DNA of 64,000 bases from Semisulcospira habei (taxonomy: Eukaryota > Mollusca > Gastropoda > Semisulcospiridae), in contig BTPG01000001.1 in the NCBI GenBank assembly GCA_036245525.1, positions 221,814,774-221,878,773 of the forward strand, written 5' to 3'. A program made the position numbers and the translations under genes. The notes beneath the pieces are model-generated. The model was not told the DNA's origin. It made no database searches and saw only the letters and a list, made by a program, of their open reading frames with translations. Shown here piece after piece: positions 24,101 to 36,100 of the stretch. Numbering within the stretch: the first letter of the stretch is position 1; the number at the start of each line of letters is the position of its first letter.

Positions 24101-27100
24101 TCAACCGAGAGAGCTTCTTTGACGAAGCTGTTGACCTTGTCCTGGACCCCGCCTCCTCTCCTGATCTTGCATCCCATTTCGACTCGTTCCTTCAAAAACT
24201 TCTAGACACCCATGCACCTGTCACCACCTGCTCCATACCCAACCGACCCCCCTCCCCCTGGCTCACTGACGACATAGCTGAGGCCAAGCGCGAGCGCCGA
24301 CAAGCGGAATGCCGCTGGCGCTCATCTGACCTCACCGTTCACAGACAGATCTTCCAAACAACTAGATCCAAAGTCTGCAGAATGATCTCCGACTCCAAAC
24401 GTAAACACCTTCAAAACAAAATCCTGGAATCCACTTCTTCCAAAACCCTCTACGCTACCAAGAACACACTCCTAGGCATTTCTAAAGACTCTCCTCTCCC
24501 CAACACACACAGCAAAGAAGAACTCCCGTCCACTTTTTCCACCTATTTTTCCGACAAAATCCAAACTCTGCACAACACACTCGACACTCTGCCTTCTCCG
24601 CCTTGCCCTTCCGGCACCCCCTTTACCGGCACCCCCCTCTCGTCCTTCCGGCCCGTCTCTCAGGACGAAGTCCTCAAGACCATAAATTCCATGCCTCTCA
24701 AAACCTGCGAACTAGACCCTCTCCCAGCTTCTCTCTACCGGAACGGCCTTCCAAAACTTCTGCCCTTCATTACCGACATCATCAACACATCTCTAGCGAA
24801 CGGCTCTGTCCCCGATATCTTCAAGTCCGCCATCGTCCGTCCTCTCCTCAAAAAACACAACCTCAACCCAAATGAACTGAAAAACTATCGCCCAGTCTCC
24901 AATCTCTCTTTCCTGTCCAAGCTTCTTGAGAAGGTCGTTCTCAACCAGCTCAACCTCCACCTGGCCGACAACAACCTCCTTAGTCCCTTCCAGTCTGCCT
25001 ATCGCAAACATCACAGCACTGAAACAGCCCTTCTACATATCCTAAACGACCTGCTTCTCTCCACTGACTCGGGCAGCATCTCCCTTCTTACGCTACTCGA
25101 CCTCTCTGCCGCCTTCGACACTATAGACCACTCTATCCTCCTCCACTGCCTTCACCACTCCTTTGGCATCACTGACTCTGCTCACTCCTGGTTTCTCTCC
25201 TACCTCTCCGACAGACAGCAGTCCGTCACCATCGACGGCCTCTCCTCCCACCCAGTCACGCTCTCCTGCGGAGTTCCACAGGGGTCCGTCCTGGGCCCGG
25301 TCCTTTTCACACTCTACACCTCTCCCCTGTCCAACATTATCCAGTCTCAAAACATACACCACCACCTCTACGCTGACGACTCACAACTACTAGACAAGAC
25401 AAACTCGACAACACTCAGTCACTACTGACTCACACGGCTGACTGCTACGAAGACGTGAAAAACTGGATGACAGCAAACAAGCTTAAACTGAATGATCACA
25501 AAACAGAAGCCATGCTGGTAGGCACTCGCCAGAAACTTTCCCAGCTCCCTCCCTCCCTCCACCTTCAACTCGACAGCACCCCCATCTCCCTCTCTGACTC
25601 GGCCAAAAACCTCGGTGTTATCCTCGATTCCTCTCTTTCCATGACCAGCTTCGTCTCCACCACGGCCCAGGCATGCTATTTCCACCTCCGTCGCATCAGT
25701 CAGATCAGAAAATACCTCACTACTGAAGCTGCCACCAAACTTGCTGTCTCTCTCATCCTATCTCGCATCGACTACTGCAACTCTCTCCTTTCCGGCCTCC
25801 CTCACTCCACCACTTTCACTCTCCAACGCGTCCAGAACAATGCTGCCCGCCTCGTCCTCAGAAAGAAAAAATCCGACCACATCACTCCCCTGCTCAAACT
25901 CCTTCACTGGCTTCCCATCCCCCAACGCATCCAATACAAGATTCTGTCTCTCTGCTACAAATCCCTGAACAACTGCGCTCCCGCCTATCTCTCAAACTTA
26001 CTTCACCCCTACACTCCTCCCCGCTCCGCCTCCGACCCTCTCCGCCTCCACATCCCCCGCACCAAACTCAGCACTTTCAGCCACCGCTCCTTCTCAGTAT
26101 AAGGTCCATCCACCTGGAACACTCTCCCACTCTCCCTCGCGACAGGGTGACAGTCAGCAAGACAGGCCCCCTCCCCTGGCCCCCCCCCCCCCCTCAGACG
26201 AAATCAGCGATAGCTGGAAGTCTTAGTCCCTGTAAAAATTGCACTTGCACTTGCACTCTCCCACTCTCTCTCCGTCAGAAACACTCTCTCCTCCTTCCAG
26301 TCCGCCCTCAAAACTCACCCCTTTCAACAGTTCTAGCACTATACCACCACACCCCCCACCTAAGCAGACTGTCGTAATGTATTTCACTATTTGTGGTACG
26401 TGAGTCGTCTAAAGCGTGTGCATGCGTGCACAAGTTGTGAGTGTGCGCTTAGAGTTATAATTATTATAAGATAAGCGCATTATAAAAACCGTAATTATTA
26501 TTATTATTATGACAAAATAGGCTAACGACAACAACGATAGTAGTCGCGATGTCGATGAAAGTGGGGATGAACTTGACGATGACAATGTGCCACTGTGGTT
26601 CCGAAATCATGCCACATTTTGAGAGGACAGTAGGACCCCATATGTTGCACCTGAGCGGGTGACATTCACCCGAAGGCCAGCTGGTCCAACACGTGTAATT
26701 GACACATTTGTCAGTGCATCCGGGTACTTTTCTCATGTCTACTCTGAGAGTATGTTCGAAACGATCACAACGTACACAAACGTGAATGTAGCAAAGAGCC
26801 GTTCCTGCTCTGCTGCCAGCCAACACTGAACGAGACTCGCCTTGACCAAGTTGACCACTGACCTGCCAAAGGGGAGGGCCGTGACCATCTATGCTACAAG
26901 CGACACACCCTCTACTATTGACGCAAACCCATCGGTTAGCTACGCGAACAACCTGTACAAGAGGCGCAAATCTGTTATTATGTGCCGGAAATGTGACATC
27001 TACCTTTGTTTGTAATGACAACAACTGTTTGTTGGGTACCACACACAGGTACAACTGTAAATACAGGGTGACAGTGTGTGACAGTGTTACTGTATGACAG

Positions 27101-30100
27101 TGTATAACAATGTAGTAATTTCATCTTCAGACTCCCAGTAACTATACATAGTGTATGCATAAGAATGGACAATCAAGCTGTATATAACAGTGCACCTGTG
27201 TGTGCATTGCGGACACTGCTATGTGACAGCAATAAACAGACAATGGTTTCCAACATGTCATTATCATGGTAAGAGCATGCAAACACTTGTGGACCCATTT
27301 TCATGCATGTTTGTTTGCTTCATAGGTGCGTGTTGTTAATGTACTGTCATTTTGTCACATATCTGCACCTGTGTGTCATCAAATCAACCACACGACACAC
27401 ATGACGTCAATGTGTAGCCCTTCCAAAGCCCGTCACAGCAATATAGGTTATGGGTATCTGCGGTGGATGGGTACTCCACTATCAGCCTTTCCCATAGAGT
27501 ACTATATTTGGGTATTTTTCTAGTCTCTAAACTCAGTATGCAGGGGTAATACAGAACTTTATAAAAGCAGTACTCAGTGGTATCCACAAACCAGAAAATT
27601 CAGTAATGAAAGGGTTAAAGACAGGTTCTCTCTCTTTCACCCCGTCACCATTTTTACTCTGCATCTCATCATAGCTTCCAAATAATTAATGCTGAGCCTA
27701 TTCAAGACTACTAACTTAATAATACTGGACCATCTGAACCTGTTTTTATATCAAATTATCTAATGTGATGTCCCAAAAAGTTTTCTCACCTCGCGTTTCT
27801 GCAGCAATGAAGCATCCTGCAGCATCTCGATGATGATGGGCAGCAGCTCTGGGGTGTACTTTCTCATGGAGATGCCGCTGACTTGTGCCAACTCACCGAG
27901 GCATGCTAGCACATTCACAGTCACTCCTGGGTTGGTGTCTGGCTCCTTAAGCTTAGGAACAAGTGCCTGGAAAAGACAAGAAAAAACAATAGGTTATCCC
28001 CAAAGTATGTTACATGTTTTGATAAAAACTGAAGATTGAAATCCCCCACAAACATGCGATCACATGTTTGTCCGGGCTTTCAATCCACAGATTTTGGAAA
28101 TCAGAAGTAGGTCAAGATTGCACGTTTTGACAAAAACAGTGGACTAAAAGCACAAACACGTATTTTTCTCTAAAAGTATTTTTTCGAAAAATACTTACCG
28201 ATGGCATTACTAATAGGAAGGTATGCTTAGCTTACCAATTTCAGCCCCAAAAACCATTGTGTATACAACCAGGGGGGCGACTCTAGGGAGCCGTTACCAG
28301 GAAACCCTGGGTTGCCTCCCCTGCCTGTCACATGCCTGGCAGTACCCGCCAGTCTTTGCCTTAGCTCAACAGCGGCAAGCGAGGCAGGAGGGAGGGACCT
28401 CTGAGTAATGCCATCGGTAAGTATTTTTCGAAAAAATACATTTTAGAGAAAAAATACATTGTTTTCTCAAAACTCTTACTGACGGCATTACTAATAGGAA
28501 GAATTGCGAATAGGAGAAGGGTGCCGCCCCCTATGCATCTCCCACGTGTACACTTTGCCAGGAAAAAAAGCACCGCATCATGCATGAAACTATCAAGGCC
28601 CCCTCATGCACACACTCCCGACAATTTCAGCTAGGTGTGACCTATAGCACCTGTGTCGCCGGGAGCGAGTGTCGCGCTGCCGAGATGTCCCCCCCCCCCC
28701 CCCCCCAGGGCCAGGCTGTCGCGCTGGCCGGATAGGTCTCGGAAACAGAAGCAGGGGAAGGTGGATCACCCCGCCAAGCCAAGGGCCGCCCCAACGTCTC
28801 TTCTGCACAGTTGCGGTCCAGGTGGTGCCTGCAGCCACTCCTCCAATCTCATGTGCCCGGGTGTGCATTGTCCCCGCCCACTCCTCTCTCTCTGATGCGT
28901 GGGGACCGAGCTCCTGATGCCTTGACTCTCCTAGGTAGCATGTCCCGTCGTTTGCGGACCGGCAATTCCCTCACCGAAGGTGGGGCAGGGCTCCCGGATG
29001 CGCTCGTCTGTGTCAGGATGTTATGTCCACCCGGGCCCAGGGCAGGAAAGGCATGAGCGCCCTTGTCTGAGTGGCTTAGTTCTGCGCAGGTAAACTCCAA
29101 CACCCGGACGGGGTCCCGTGGTGGGACACCCGGGAGTGGTACTTCGCCTGGAGCTATCGGACAGTCAACACCTGAGGTGCGGCCGCTGGGGCCGGTTCTT
29201 GGCCAGAAACGTCAGATCAGTGTGGAGCTGTACCGAACCCTCGGCCCTGAACTGGAGACAGGAGGGTCGCCTCAAGAAGGCGTGGGTCCCGCTCACCCTG
29301 GCCGCCGCGGTGAGGGCACGAAGGAAGCAGGATTTCCTGGTCAAGTCTCCAAGGCGTGCTGGGGGTAGAGGCTCGAACTGCTCCAAGTTGAGCACCCCAG
29401 ACAAGTCCCAGCAAGGGATCAGTGAGCGGGAACCAGCCGCTGAAGATCCAAGCGTGCCATCCGATCCGTGCGGTCCTTACAGTCCCCCGGGTCTGGTAGG
29501 CCCAGGTCGTGATACGTGTCTGCAATCATCACCAGGTAACCTCTGATGGTGATGGGGCCAGGTTCTGCTGAGAGAAGAGCCACCGAAAGGGCTCGGCCAG
29601 CTGGGGTATAGTCAGGTCCGGCGGGGAGAGCTGCCCGGCTGCACACCAGGGCTGGAGGACCCGCCGCGTTCCCTCGCAGACGTTATGGGTAGAGGCCCTG
29701 CAAGCCGCTGCGATAGCTTTCACCGCTGCACCCGAGAAGCCCCTTGCGGCGAGGGACTGCCGGACAATCTCCCAGCATGAAGTAGCCGCCGGCCCGGGCA
29801 CGGGTGAAACAGCTGCTGTCGGGGCCGCTAGAGCATCGTATGAGGCGTGGGAAGCCTTAGCGGAGGGTCCATGGCGAGGCCAGAGGCCTGTGGTCCCGCT
29901 CTTGGTCCAGCTGAACGACGCCACGAGGGACAGGACTGTGTTGCCGTGCGTGAGCTCTTTGGTACCAGGATGGTGGGAGGGAAACGCGGGCGCTAGCAGC
30001 CAGTCCCCAGGGCTGGAGATTGCGTCTAAGGGCCAGGTTCGTGGATCTGGAATGGGGGAGACGAAGAGCGGGGGCTGCCTGCTCCACCTTGTGGTGCAGA

Positions 30101-33100
30101 GATCGATCATGGGCGCCTCCCCGCACGCGCAGAGTAGCTAGAAGATATCCGGGCGCCAGGACCACTCTGTGGAGAAGCTGGCCGCGACGTGCGAGGGAGT
30201 CCTTGAGGACGTTCAGATGGCCCGGGATGTGCCACTCCTGAAGCGCGATGCCCTGCTTCCTGCACCACAGGAAGGCTTGGTACATGAGAACCAGGGTCTC
30301 CTGCTGAACGAGGCGATCATCCCAGGTGATGAGCGCCCACCAACGGCCTACAGCTTCAGCCAGTTGATGTGTCTGCCTGGTCCCATGGCCAGCTGCCCGA
30401 GGTTGCGAAGAACTCCGGCAGCAGTAATGCTCCCCAGCCGGAGAGAGTGGATCCCCCCCGACACTAACCAGGATTTGTCCGCCCACCGCTGGAGATGAGA
30501 CCTGACTTATGGCGACACAGGGACCAGGGCCACCAGATCGCCGGAGGATGGGGGCCAGTGGAGGAGCAGATGCAGTTGGATCGGGCAAGAGTAGAGCCTG
30601 CCGAAGGGCAGCGCTTAGGAGACCCAGCAACTGGAGCCAGACTCTGACCGGGAGAGTTTCCACGCGAGAGACTTGGAGTGCCAGCTCTGCCATCTTCTGA
30701 ATTCGCCCGCCGGGGAGCCGCACGCGGGTGAGGTCGGTCAGGAACTCCATGCCTAGGTGAATAAACCTGCCCGAGGGAGTGAGATCGGACTTGCATCCAT
30801 TGACCAAGAATCCGAGCTGCTGTCCTCCATAATCCCAGTCCTCTGCTAAGGCCGTCGGCCTCTGGTTCCGGAGGAGCAGATTGCCCAGGTAGTTGGAGGT
30901 TGGACTCGAGGCCATTTGTCGGAACCTGGAGACGACTCCGTCAATAAACCTGCTGATGGCATTACTAATGGGCTGAGGTTGAGTCCGAAGGGCAGAGCCC
31001 GAAACTGGTATACTACTCCGCGGAAGGCGAAGTGAAGATATCGACGGGACACCGAATGCAAGGGAATGTGGAGGTATGCATCCGTGAGGTCGAGGCTCAC
31101 GACGAAGTCTTGGGGTCGCACCGCTGCCCTCAACGCTCTGGCTGTCTCATCCGGAAACATGTGGCTGCAATGTACCTGTTTAGCGCTGAGATGTCGATGA
31201 CCGGGCGCCACTTGCCGCCGGGCTTGGGCACGAGGAAGAGACGGCTGTAGAAGGCCGGGTAGTCGATACGTGAGACTACTTCCATGGCCTCCTTCCGGAG
31301 CAGAGCAACTACCTCGTCGTGAAGCACTTCCCCCTTGCCCCTATCCCCCGGTACCCGCGTCCACCGGGGGGGAGTGTCGCAACGAAGGGGGAGCCTGGAA
31401 AGAGCTCCTCAGGCCCTCCGAGATGGTCGAGAGAATCCAAGGGTCGTCCTGGAACAGACGGCGCCACGCGCCTCTGTGGAGCGCTAGCCTCCCGCTGACT
31501 GGAGACCATACAGGAATCGGCGGGGGGACGGGAGACAAGTCAGTGGGCCCAGCCCCACCCGGGCCTCTGGGCCAGGCAGGGGCGGGTGTGGGGAAAGCGC
31601 GCGAGCGCGCAGGAGGAGGGCGGGGCGCACCTCAGTCTCTGGGTAGGCGAGTGGCTGGGGGGCTGAAGGACCGCAGGGCGCGACCCATGGCTCTGCGGGC
31701 CTACTGAAAGCAGGTAGCGGAGGAAACGGTTGTGGCTGGTCAGAGATCCTTAGAACACTCCTTGACGGCCCGTCAGGTCGGTCCGAACAGCAGAGATCAC
31801 CCGAACGGTGCCTGTCGAAGTTGAGCCTTTACCGACGCTCGGGTCGAAGTTCAGCCTTTACCGACGCTGGGAGTGAGGAGCAGAGCCCCAGCAGGGCACC
31901 GCGCGGCATCAGATCGCAGTTGGCGGCCGCCGCCATGGCGTTAACCGAGGAGTGAAACGTCGCTCTGTTCGCCGCTACCAGCACAGAGTGTATGCCGTGG
32001 AGAGGGGCCGAGGCAGAAAGGTCCCAGGTTTCCTCGAGGCATCGTACCACCGCCTGCATCGCCATCTCGAGGAAGCCTGCACACAACAAGGACTTCCGAA
32101 CTAGCTTCGCCGTCCTCTCCAAACTGAGTGGGATCCGTGGCCGTGGGGGCACGTCTGCAGCAGTGCCGCCTTGTCTATTGCCGGCAGGGGACCGGAGAAT
32201 GCCTGGGAGCAACCCGCATACTACTGTGGGCGGAAGCTGATGTCCATCCCGGACGGCCATCTGGCATCGGAAAAGAAGCCCTAGTCACCGAAGGTGTGTG
32301 GAAAACGCCTCCGTAAGATCCCAAAATGCCAGAGGCTGCGGGAGAGATTGGTTGGTTGGTTATTTGGGTTTAACGCCGAGCAGGCGACTAAGGCCATCTC
32401 ACGGCGGGATGGGTAAAAATATGGTCAGCCAGACTAAAAGCAAGGTCTTAAGACAAGATGTAAATATAGATTAAAAATCTCAGGCTAAAATGTCGCACAT
32501 GTCTGGAAAAGAAACGTCTACAGACTCTCAAAGAGGGCAAATAAAAAAGATTCACATAGTCTAGGAATGCTCAGATCTTGTTAAAAATATTGCATTCTCT
32601 CAAAAAATTGAAGATTTTGTCCAGGGGAACATCCCGGAACAAAACCTTCAAGGAGTCTGCTGTGAAGTGTTTATATCTGGTGTCAATTAGGTCAGCACAA
32701 TACAGCAAAAAGTGTCGAACAGAAAACTGCTCATCACAGGCAAAACACCATGGACGCTCATCCTGTTTAAGTAAGTAAGAGTGAGTAACATATGTGTGCC
32801 CGATGTGGAGCCGAGCAAGGACAGTCTCCTCATGGCGGCTGCCGCAGCGGAAAGGTAGATTGATTGTACATTGCTTAACGTCCCGACAGCAACAAGGCTT
32901 TCTCAGGACGTGCCTGCACTGCTTGTGAAAAAAACAACTAAATAGAACATTGAATGTATGTCGCCAGCCGGTCAAATACATTAAATAAACCTAACACATG
33001 GGGCCTAAATAAAGCTAAGACCATTTAGCAACACACATCCAATATCAAGAGCTACAGGCAGTGCAGACAGTAGGGAGAGTTTTAAAAAGGCAAATACAGG

Positions 33101-36100
33101 TGAATGGACTTCGGGTAGACAGAAATACATGCCCCAGAATTGAGAGAAAAACTCACCCTGTGGGGCTGACCAGGGTGACCCTGGGAACTAAAAAGTACCT
33201 AACCCCACCCAAGTCCCCCAGGGCAGACCCGGGTGAGCGGAAAGGTAGACTGTCAGACAACTTAGGAAGAGCTTCATGAAGCTTGTTCCCTTCCTCTTTG
33301 TCCCACTCGGACTGCCACTCGCGGGCTATGTACGCACTAATAACAGGTTTAAAATCACTATAGACAGTCTGTGTGTCAGGGACAGGGTCACTGCGGGCAC
33401 TGTTGGCAGCAGAATCTGCGATTCTGTTGCCTTCGATGCCCACATGGCCTGGGACCCAAATAAAAATGATGTCATAATATTCCTTCATCAAGTCCGCGTA
33501 GAGCTCTCTAATCTGCACCAGCAGTGGATGGTCAGTTCCCGCGCCCTGAAGGGCATGCAGGGCAGAAAGTGAGTCAGACAGAATCAGGAAGTTCCTTTCC
33601 CGAGACTGATAGGCATGCTTGAGTGCTAGCAGAATGGCCTGCAGTTCTGCACTAAATACAGAGGAATGGTCAGGGAGACGGAGCTTAAATGGGCGTCTAG
33701 GATGGCGAGAGGACACTGCAGCCGCAGCCACTCTTCCATCCTCAGACTTGGACCCATCCGTATAAAGACGACAATAGCCAGGAAAAATTGAAAGGAGTTC
33801 ATTGAGGCTCTGTTGGTATATGGCTGGTGGAGTACAATCCTTCTTGTGGGCAGTCAAGTCCAGCAAGATGTCAGGAACTGGTAGTGGCCAGGGTGGAGTG
33901 ACGTGTTGCAGAGATTCCGAAACTTTGTCCAGGTCCACTCCGGCCGCCTGCAGATGAGGTCGGACACGGAAGGAAAGTGGACGGACAGCTCCCGGATGGG
34001 CATCGTAAATCTCTGCAAACGACGGGTTAAAAACACAATCATAGGCAGGATTTTCTGGATGGGCCTTCAGCTTCAGAACGTAGCTGAGCATGAGGCGGAT
34101 GCGGCGGAGCCTGAGAGAAGGCTCCCCTGCCTCTGCATACAGACTAGGAACTGGAGATGTCCTGAAGGCTCCCAGACATATGCGCAGACCTTGATGGTGA
34201 ATTGTGTTCAGACGCTGCAGAACAGACTTGGAAGCCGAGCCATATACCACAGAGCCGTAATCCAGTTTGGACCGAACAAGGGCCCGGTACAGTCGAAGTA
34301 AGACGATGCGGTCTGCACCCCACTCAGTACGACCAACGACACGAAGAATGTCGAGGGCCTTCCGACAAGAGGTTCTAAGGTAGTTAACATGGTTGCAGAA
34401 GGTCAGTCTTTTGTCAAAGATGACCCCCAAAAACTTTGCCTCTTCGGCCACCTTAATTGGCACTCCAGCAATGCTCAGGCTAGGTTCTGGAAAAAATTTC
34501 GTCTGGTTAGTAAAATGCACACAGACTGTCTTGGAGGGCGAGAATCTGAATCCATTGAGAGACACCCACCCCTGGATTCGATCAACGCACAGCTGCAAGC
34601 GCCTCTCAAGGGACGCAAGTCCTCGACCTCGTGCACACAAAGCAAAGTCGTCCACAAACAAAGAGCATTCAGAATCATCCTTGATGGCCTTTACAATGTT
34701 ATTTATTTTAATGCTAAATAAAACAGGAGATAGAATACTGCCCTGCGGGACACCCATCTCCTGTTCAAAGGAGTCGGAGAGGGTGGAGCCCACACGGACA
34801 TGGAACGACCTGTTGGACAAAAAATTGTGAATAAAAACGGGCAGATGCCCTTTAAAACCCATGTCCGACAAATCAGACATTATACCAAGCTTCCAGGTAG
34901 TGTCATATGCCTTTTCAAGATCAAAGAAAATTGCATAGACATGCTGCTTGTTGACAAAAGTATCTCGGATAAAAGACTCAAAGCGGACTAGATGGTCAGT
35001 TGTACTACGGAAGCGCCAGAAACCGCACTGGAGGTCTGTGATGAGACCCTGTGACTCAAGATGCCACACCAGTCGGGCGTTGACCAAGCGTTCCATAGTT
35101 TTACATAAACATGATGTCAAAGCTATTGGCCGGTAGTTGCCCGGGTCGGAAGGATCCTTACCCGGCTTGGGAATTGGCACAACCACAGCCTGGCGCCAAG
35201 ATGGCGGAAAATGACCGGTTATCCAGATATGGTTAAAGGCCTTCAGAAGTACAAGGAGTGAATCCTCAGGCAGATGTGTTATGAGCTGATAATGGATGGT
35301 ATCTAATCCAGCAGCAGAGTCAGTACATTTCTGCATGGCTTGCTGCAATTCTGAAAACGTAAAAGGGGCATTATAGTCTTCCAAGTTATCCGATATAAAA
35401 TCACAAGCACAAGATTCTCGCTTCTCCTTCTCTCTCTGGAAGAAAGGTGAATAATGCTCTGTTGAAGAATTATGGGCAATGGTGGAGGCAAGCAAATTGG
35501 CCACAGCCTTTTTATCTGTGACCAAACTGGCACCATCTCTAAGATGGCCGACAGAAGCCGAGCCACCCCTGCCCCTAATTCTTCGAACAGCCTTCCAGAC
35601 TTTTTGGGACGGAGTCCTAGAAGATAAAGATGAGACAAAGCGTCTCCAGGAAGCACGGCGTTCACGTTTAAAAATGTAACGGGCTTTCGCCCGCTGTCTT
35701 TTAAAGGTTAAAATATTTGCTTGCGACGGATTACGAAAAGCACGTTGCTGAGCAGATTTGCGCATTGTTTGGGCCTTGCGGCACTCTTCATTGAACCATG
35801 GTACTCTCGGCTTCCGAGGGAGTGATGTGGAAGTTCTAGGGATGGTTTCACCTGCAACCTCCAACAAAATAGAAGTAAAACAAGAAACAGGTTCTTCAGC
35901 TGACATGACCACCTCCTCTGTAAGACGAGACTGACAGAGAGAGGCAAACAGAGACCAGTTAGCTTTCTTGAGATTCCAGCGCCCCACCGGCGAATCCTCC
36001 TCACAGCTGACCGATGACAGGACTACTGGGAAGTGGTCACTACCACACAGGTCGTCGTGAACCTTCCAGTCAAAGTCCAGCATGAGAGAAGGATCACACA

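Larger units (their letters stand above)
16190..26512 (+). mobile_element. L2/CR1-type LINE, copy 1 (antisense to mTOR)
   Basis: An APE endonuclease part (to 17537) and reverse transcriptase (24107-26102), ending with an ATTATTATTATT tail near 26490-26512 preceded by AAGATAAGCGCATTATAA. The 5' limit is uncertain: the polypyrimidine tract at 16370-16790 seems to belong to its ORF. Interrupted by a tRNA-SINE between the endonuclease and the polymerase. A second copy, minus strand, is at 51453-57155. Confidence 0.8.
15801..27618 (+). mobile_element. piggyBac-like transposon relic with nested insertions
   Basis: TTAA at 15801-15804 and 27615-27618 flank perfect 15-bp inverted repeats CCCTTTCATTACTGA / TCAGTAATGAAAGGG. 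Only about 1.5 kb of the 11.8 kb belongs to this element (15805 to about 16190 and about 26512-27614); the rest is a LINE that landed inside it. Both flanking parts read on the plus strand as pieces resembling a piggyBac transposase. It fills almost the whole 12.2-kb intron between mTOR local exons 4 and 5. Confidence 0.85.

Noticed and set aside
26464..27054. A 196-codon minus-strand open frame
   Set aside because: No recognisable domain; it crosses the LINE tail and lies opposite the piggyBac-like remnant on the plus strand.
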